Part shown: piece by piece, positions 13,745 through 16,908 of the stretch | Layout: each line of letters starts with the position of its first letter | Numbering within the stretch: position 1 is the stretch's first letter | Assembly: GCA_964236695.1 (NCBI GenBank) | Contig: CAXSFU010000067.1 | Span: 1 to 16,908 of the forward strand | Reading direction: 5' to 3' | Length of the DNA: 16,908 bases | Source of the DNA: CAXSEF01 sp964236695 | GTDB taxonomy: Bacteria; Pseudomonadota; Alphaproteobacteria; Acetobacterales; Acetobacteraceae | Made by a program: the position numbers and the translations under genes | Notes under the pieces: generated by a model | Databases searched by the model: none | Seen by the model: only the letters and a program-made list of their open reading frames with translations | Told to the model about the DNA's origin: nothing

Positions 13745-16706
13745 ATGCCGACCATTCAACAGCTGCCGGCTGCGGTTCAGCCGAGTGCGGGTGACGAGCT
13801 TCCGGTAAGCCAGGGCGGCGTGACGCGGGCCGTCTCCGTGGGCGATCTGCTTGCGGCGACACAGGCGGCGATCACCACCGCAAGCAACACCCTGCTGGGC
13901 CGCGTCTCGCTGGGACCGGGCGGCCCGGAGCCGGTGCCCATGGGACCTGGGGTGGCGATCAGCAGCGGGGCGTTGAGCGCGACCGGGGGCGACCATGCAG
14001 GATTTGTTCAGCGGGCTGCGCTGACGCTGAGCGACGAGGTCGTGCTGAACAGCTCGGGGACGCCGTCGCGCATGGCTCTGCCGATGCTGCGCGGCCTGTT
14101 CGCCGCGGGCACGAACGTCAGCATCGACGGATCAGGGACGATCTCGGCGGCGACCGACCCGACAATCGTCACGACCCTTGGCGCCGTGGGCGCGCAGGCA
14201 GCCGCCGCCCAGAGTGCGTCCGGTTCGGCGACAGCTGCGGCCGGGACGCTGGCCGTCTCGGTTTCGACCCTGGGCAGCCAGGTGGGAACGCTGTCGAGCG
14301 TGGTGGCGCCGCTTGGCGGACAGATCGGCACGCTGTCGGCCGCGGTCTCATCCGTGGGCAGCACGGTGGCCGGGCAGACGGCGCAGCTCGGCACGCTGAG
14401 CGCCGGGGTGTCGGCGGCGGGCAGCCTGGCGGCGGCGGCGTCGAGCGCTGCGGCATCGGCGGGCAGCTCCGTGTCGGCGCTGGGCAGCACGGTGGGGACG
14501 CTGTCGAGCGTGGTGGCGCCGCTGGGCGGGCAGATCGGCACGCTGTCGGCCGCGGTCTCATCCGTGGGCAGCACGGTGGCCGGGCNNNNNNNNNNNNNNN
14601 NNNNNNNNNNNNNNNNNNNNNNNNNNNNNNNNNNNNNNNNNNNNNNNNNNNNNNNNNNNNNNNNNNNNNNNNNNNNNNNNNNNNNCGGCGGCGTCGAGCG
14701 CTGCGGCATCGGCGGGCAGCTCCGTGTCGGCGCTGGGCAGTCAGGTGGGGACGCTGTCGAGTGCGGTGGCGAGCGGCGTCATCGCGTCCACGAGCACGTC
14801 GGGATCGACCACGACGCTGACGAACGCGTCCGGCGGGACGATCGTCACCATCGTGGCGCCAGCCGGCCCGCCGGGAACGCTGGGCAACGGTTCGGTGCGG
14901 GCGAACACGGCGTCCGGGGTCATGGGCGGGCCGGAGCGGACGCTGCAGGCGATCCACAGCGACCATCTGCGCCTGAGGATGTTCGGCGCGCAGCAGAACA
15001 GCACCACGGTGCAGGGGCTGCTTGGCGTCGCGACGCGCGCGCAGCTCGCGGCCTGGACGAATTCGGCCGGGGCGAAGCCCTATGCCTTTGCGGCGACGCA
15101 GCCGTTCACCATGGGCGACGACCTCTGGGTCAGGCTGCCGGCGGCGGTGGCGGCCGCCACGGGATCGGGCAGCAACGCCGCGCCGAACAGCACGGTGCCG
15201 CTGGCGACCACGCTGACGCTGGCCTCGGCTGGCTACCAGGGGCAGGACGGGCACTGGTACCTGCCGGCGCCGAACGCGGCCGCGACCTACTACGACGACA
15301 TGGTGGTGACCGGGGGCGCGCTGGCGTCCGGGACCAAGGTGGTCGCGGTGCAGGGCGCCACGATCCGCATCACCGACCAGCCGGCGGGGACGCAGGTCCC
15401 GTCCGGCACCGTGCTGACGATCGGCGCGGACATGACCAAGGTGAAGGTCGGGCAGCAGGTGTGGGCGACGCAGGGGCTGGCGCCGCTGTGCTCGATCACG
15501 CAGGTCTCCGGGACGACGATCACGCTGAACGCGGCGCTGGCCTCGGGCGGGCTGGGGGCGCTGCAGACGCTCGACATCTACACGCCGATGGCGGAGGGGA
15601 CGCTGACGAACAGCGTGACCATGGACATGCTGGCGTTCTGCGCGGCGTACTACGCGGCGCCCTATGGCGGGGTCGTGGAATGCGACCCGGGCGGCTACAT
15701 CCTCTCGCCGCACGTGATCCTGGCCGGCGGCAACGTGAAGTTCGTCGGCGCCGGGCGACACTGCTGCACCCTGAGCGGGACAGACAACGCGCCGCTGATC
15801 AAGATCTTCCCGCAGGCCGGCGCCGAGGCGGGCGTGATCGGGCTGAACTTCGGCAGCTACGCCGGGCTGATGCAGAGCTTCGTCGAGATCGACGGCGGCG
15901 GCTTCGGCGCGGTGGCGCCCAACGCGGCCGGCTGCGGCGCGGTGCTCGACGACCTGTCGGGCAACTGCTCGCCGGGGCCGGTCGGCGCCTACGAGTTGGT
16001 GCGGCTGCGCAACCTGGGCAACGTGCGGTTCGACAACGTCGACTTCATCGGGCTCGGCAAGGCCACGGTGGGCGCATGCACGCTGAACGTGGGCAGCATC
16101 ATCCTGATGATCAGCCGCAACGTCACCTCGCACTACTGCTGGAGGGCGGCGATCCAGCAGGGCTACATCGAGGACCCGATTTGCGAGCACTGGGCGCAGG
16201 ACCAGTGCGGCGGCGCCTGGGACGCCAGCCGGGCGAACGTGTTCAACGGGCTGTGCGGCCTGCTGTTCAAGTGGGTCGGCGGCGACAACGACGTCACCGA
16301 CTTCATCCTCAGCCTGTCGTCGTTCCTCAACGTCAACATCTCCGACGCCTGCGTGATCTTCAACGGGCAGAGCGGCGGCGCCTGCTACATCCTGGCGGGC
16401 TGCCAGACTGGGGTGATCTCGGGGGTGCAGGGCGGCACGGCGGCGCCAGGGGTCGTGGACTGCATCCACCTGACCAGCGCCATGGTCGACGGCGGCTACT
16501 ACCCGACCACGCAGATCCTGGTGACCGGCGTCGCGGTGGGCGGGTTCGACTGCGCCGTGCGCATCGACAAGGGGTGCAGCGGCAACGACGTCACCGCGAC
16601 GCTGTGGAGCAGCGGGACGGGCAACACCAACGGCATCTCGCCCACGCCGGTGATCGACAGCGACGGGCGCAACCGCGTGAACGGCGTGATGGGCACGGCG
16701 CACTGA
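13745..16706 (+). CDS. Large fibre-like protein: heptad-repeat stalk plus probable beta-helix (split by assembly gap)
   Basis: The gene is read from ATG 13745 (MPTIQQLPAAVQPSAGDELP, with GAGAG just upstream) to TGA 16704-16706. It is open before the N-run (to 14585) and again, in a different apparent frame, from 14686. The mismatch is caused by the 100-N placeholder. With 57 missing bases it is one frame of 972 residues. The order is an N-terminal head (about 1-135) with a D-E-L-P-V-S-Q-G-G-V-T motif I recall from Acetobacteraceae phage-tail-like proteins. Next comes an Ala/Ser/Gly-rich heptad stalk, a TLTNASGGTIVTI transition, then a long beta-rich region. GGVVECDPGGYILSPHVILA with KFVGAGRH resembles the start of pectate-lyase-3-type beta-helices. 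No Sec signal is visible. It may be a phage tail fibre, a secreted adhesin or a glycan-active enzyme; no phage genes lie nearby in the window. Confidence 0.8.
14285..14747 (+). repeat. 210-bp tandem repeat encoding ten heptads per unit
   Basis: Unit 1 is 14285-14494. Unit 2 begins at 14495, is interrupted by the N-run, and resumes at 14686-14747. A partial third unit (GTLSSAV) starts at 14748. In the 91 bp before the gap the two units differ at three bases, all synonymous. Each 70-residue unit splits cleanly into ten heptads such as GTLSSVV, APLGGQI, GTLSAAV, SSVGSTV, with small hydrophobic residues at positions 3 and 7, the spacing of a coiled coil. Confidence 0.85.
14586..14685. other. Assembly gap, exactly 100 N
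   Basis: A run of exactly 100 N is a common placeholder for a gap of unknown length. It lies inside the tandem repeat of the fibre-like gene. Aligning the flanks with unit 1 maps the missing part to the equivalent of 14376-14432, that is 57 bp (or 57 plus multiples of 210), a multiple of three that rejoins the reading frame. Confidence 0.95.
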
Positions 16707-16740
16707 CCAGCCGGCTGGCCTGGGTTGGCAGGAGCTCCTG
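16707..16740. terminator. Two perfect 12-bp palindromes just after the fibre-like gene
   Basis: CCAGCCGGCTGG (16707-16718) begins at the base after the stop codon, and CAGGAGCTCCTG (16729-16740) follows 10 bp later. Neither has a T-tract. They may form consecutive hairpins ending the transcript, or be binding sites for a dimeric protein. Confidence 0.35.
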
Positions 16741-16853
16741 CGGTCCGGTCCGGGTGCGCGCCGGTTTCGTCCTGGGTCACTAGGGGAGCGGCCTTGGCCG
16801 GAAGGGCTTGGCTGTTCCTGCGCTGCCCGATCCGACAACTCATGCCAGCGGCC

Positions 16854-16908
16854 GGTAGTGTCTCAGGCTGAAATGTCAGATTTTAGCCCTAACATTGTTA
16901 GAAACGCC
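16854..16908. other. AT-rich right edge with nested inverted repeats; possible mobile-element end
   Basis: GC content drops abruptly here. GGCTGAAAT (16866-16874) pairs with ATTTTAGCC (16880-16888) through one G-T wobble, and CTAAC-ATT-GTTAG (16889-16901) follows at once. Insertion-sequence ends with a T-G-A-A-A-T-G-T-C-A core exist in my memory, so this may be the tip of an element continuing off the window. A promoter or operator of the next gene is equally possible. No transposase is visible. Confidence 0.25.

Noticed and set aside
14285..14747. CRISPR-like array
   Set aside because: The repeats are 210 bp, directly adjacent, coding and in frame, with no spacers or cas genes.
14688..16783. 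A frameshift or pseudogene in the fibre-like gene
   Set aside because: The frame change coincides exactly with a 100-N placeholder, and the repeat-derived gap length restores the frame, so the break is an assembly artefact.
14169..16838. An 889-residue minus-strand open frame opposite the fibre-like gene
   Set aside because: It is Arg/His/Ala/Val-rich with no recognisable domain, typical of the antisense of a GC-rich gene.
13623..16901. Shared GTTAG...CTGAC words in the two AT-rich islands
   Set aside because: The words are short, differently spaced (5 versus 9 bases) and in opposite orientation. I could not distinguish this from chance.

Overview
The window is very GC-rich chromosomal DNA (roughly 70% GC by eye) from an alphaproteobacterium, most likely of the family Acetobacteraceae (Rhodospirillales). 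The placement rests on the gene neighbourhoods, a RibA with an alphaproteobacterial-type N-terminal domain, a CenR/OtpR-type regulator, a CGPC-type CnoX, and intergenic palindromic elements of a kind I associate with acetic-acid-bacterium relatives. It is inference, not a database result. Most of the window is core housekeeping. I see no tRNA, rRNA, CRISPR array, transposase or complete prophage.

Layout. 1-852 (+): the last codons of a gene that looks like dxs, then tlyA (23S/16S rRNA 2'-O-methyltransferase). 853-1234 holds no gene; it contains an imperfect inverted pair of A/T-rich hairpins. 1235-3022 (-): a fused permease-ATPase ABC exporter. 3023-3385 holds no gene but has a striking composite palindromic element of about 176 bp. 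3386-6672 (-): a probable operon read fabI, aroC, then an unrecognised 401-aa protein. Divergent from fabI is pdxH, followed by a two-domain universal stress protein (6903-8415, +). A hairpin terminator in a 36-bp gap separates this from a convergent OmpR-family response regulator (8452-9168, -). 9433-11166 (+): ribA and a small L,D-transpeptidase-like protein. 11298-13453 (+): a tightly packed four-gene operon of cnoX, a LON N-domain protein, a Trm112-family protein and a DUF971 protein. 13745-16706 (+): a large secreted- or fibre-like protein with a heptad-repeat stalk and a probable right-handed beta-helix region. It is interrupted by a 100-N assembly gap. The right edge is AT-rich, contains palindromes, and may be the end of a mobile element.

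How the genes fit together. fabI (fatty-acid elongation), aroC (chorismate), pdxH (vitamin B6) and ribA (riboflavin) are biosynthetic core genes. PdxH needs FMN, which derives from the pathway RibA starts. The cnoX operon groups a redox co-chaperone with three small conserved proteins and suggests a proteostasis or translation-quality role. The response regulator, L,D-transpeptidase and ABC exporter are all plausibly tied to the cell envelope, but nothing in the sequence links them directly.

Most unusual content. (1) In the fibre-like gene, a 210-bp (70-aa, exactly ten heptads) tandem repeat predicts that the 100-N gap is really 57 bp, or 57 plus a multiple of 210. That length restores the reading frame exactly. 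(2) The two multi-hairpin intergenic elements. (3) The unrecognised protein downstream of aroC, whose central segment resembles a nuclease-like fold lacking an intact E-x-K.
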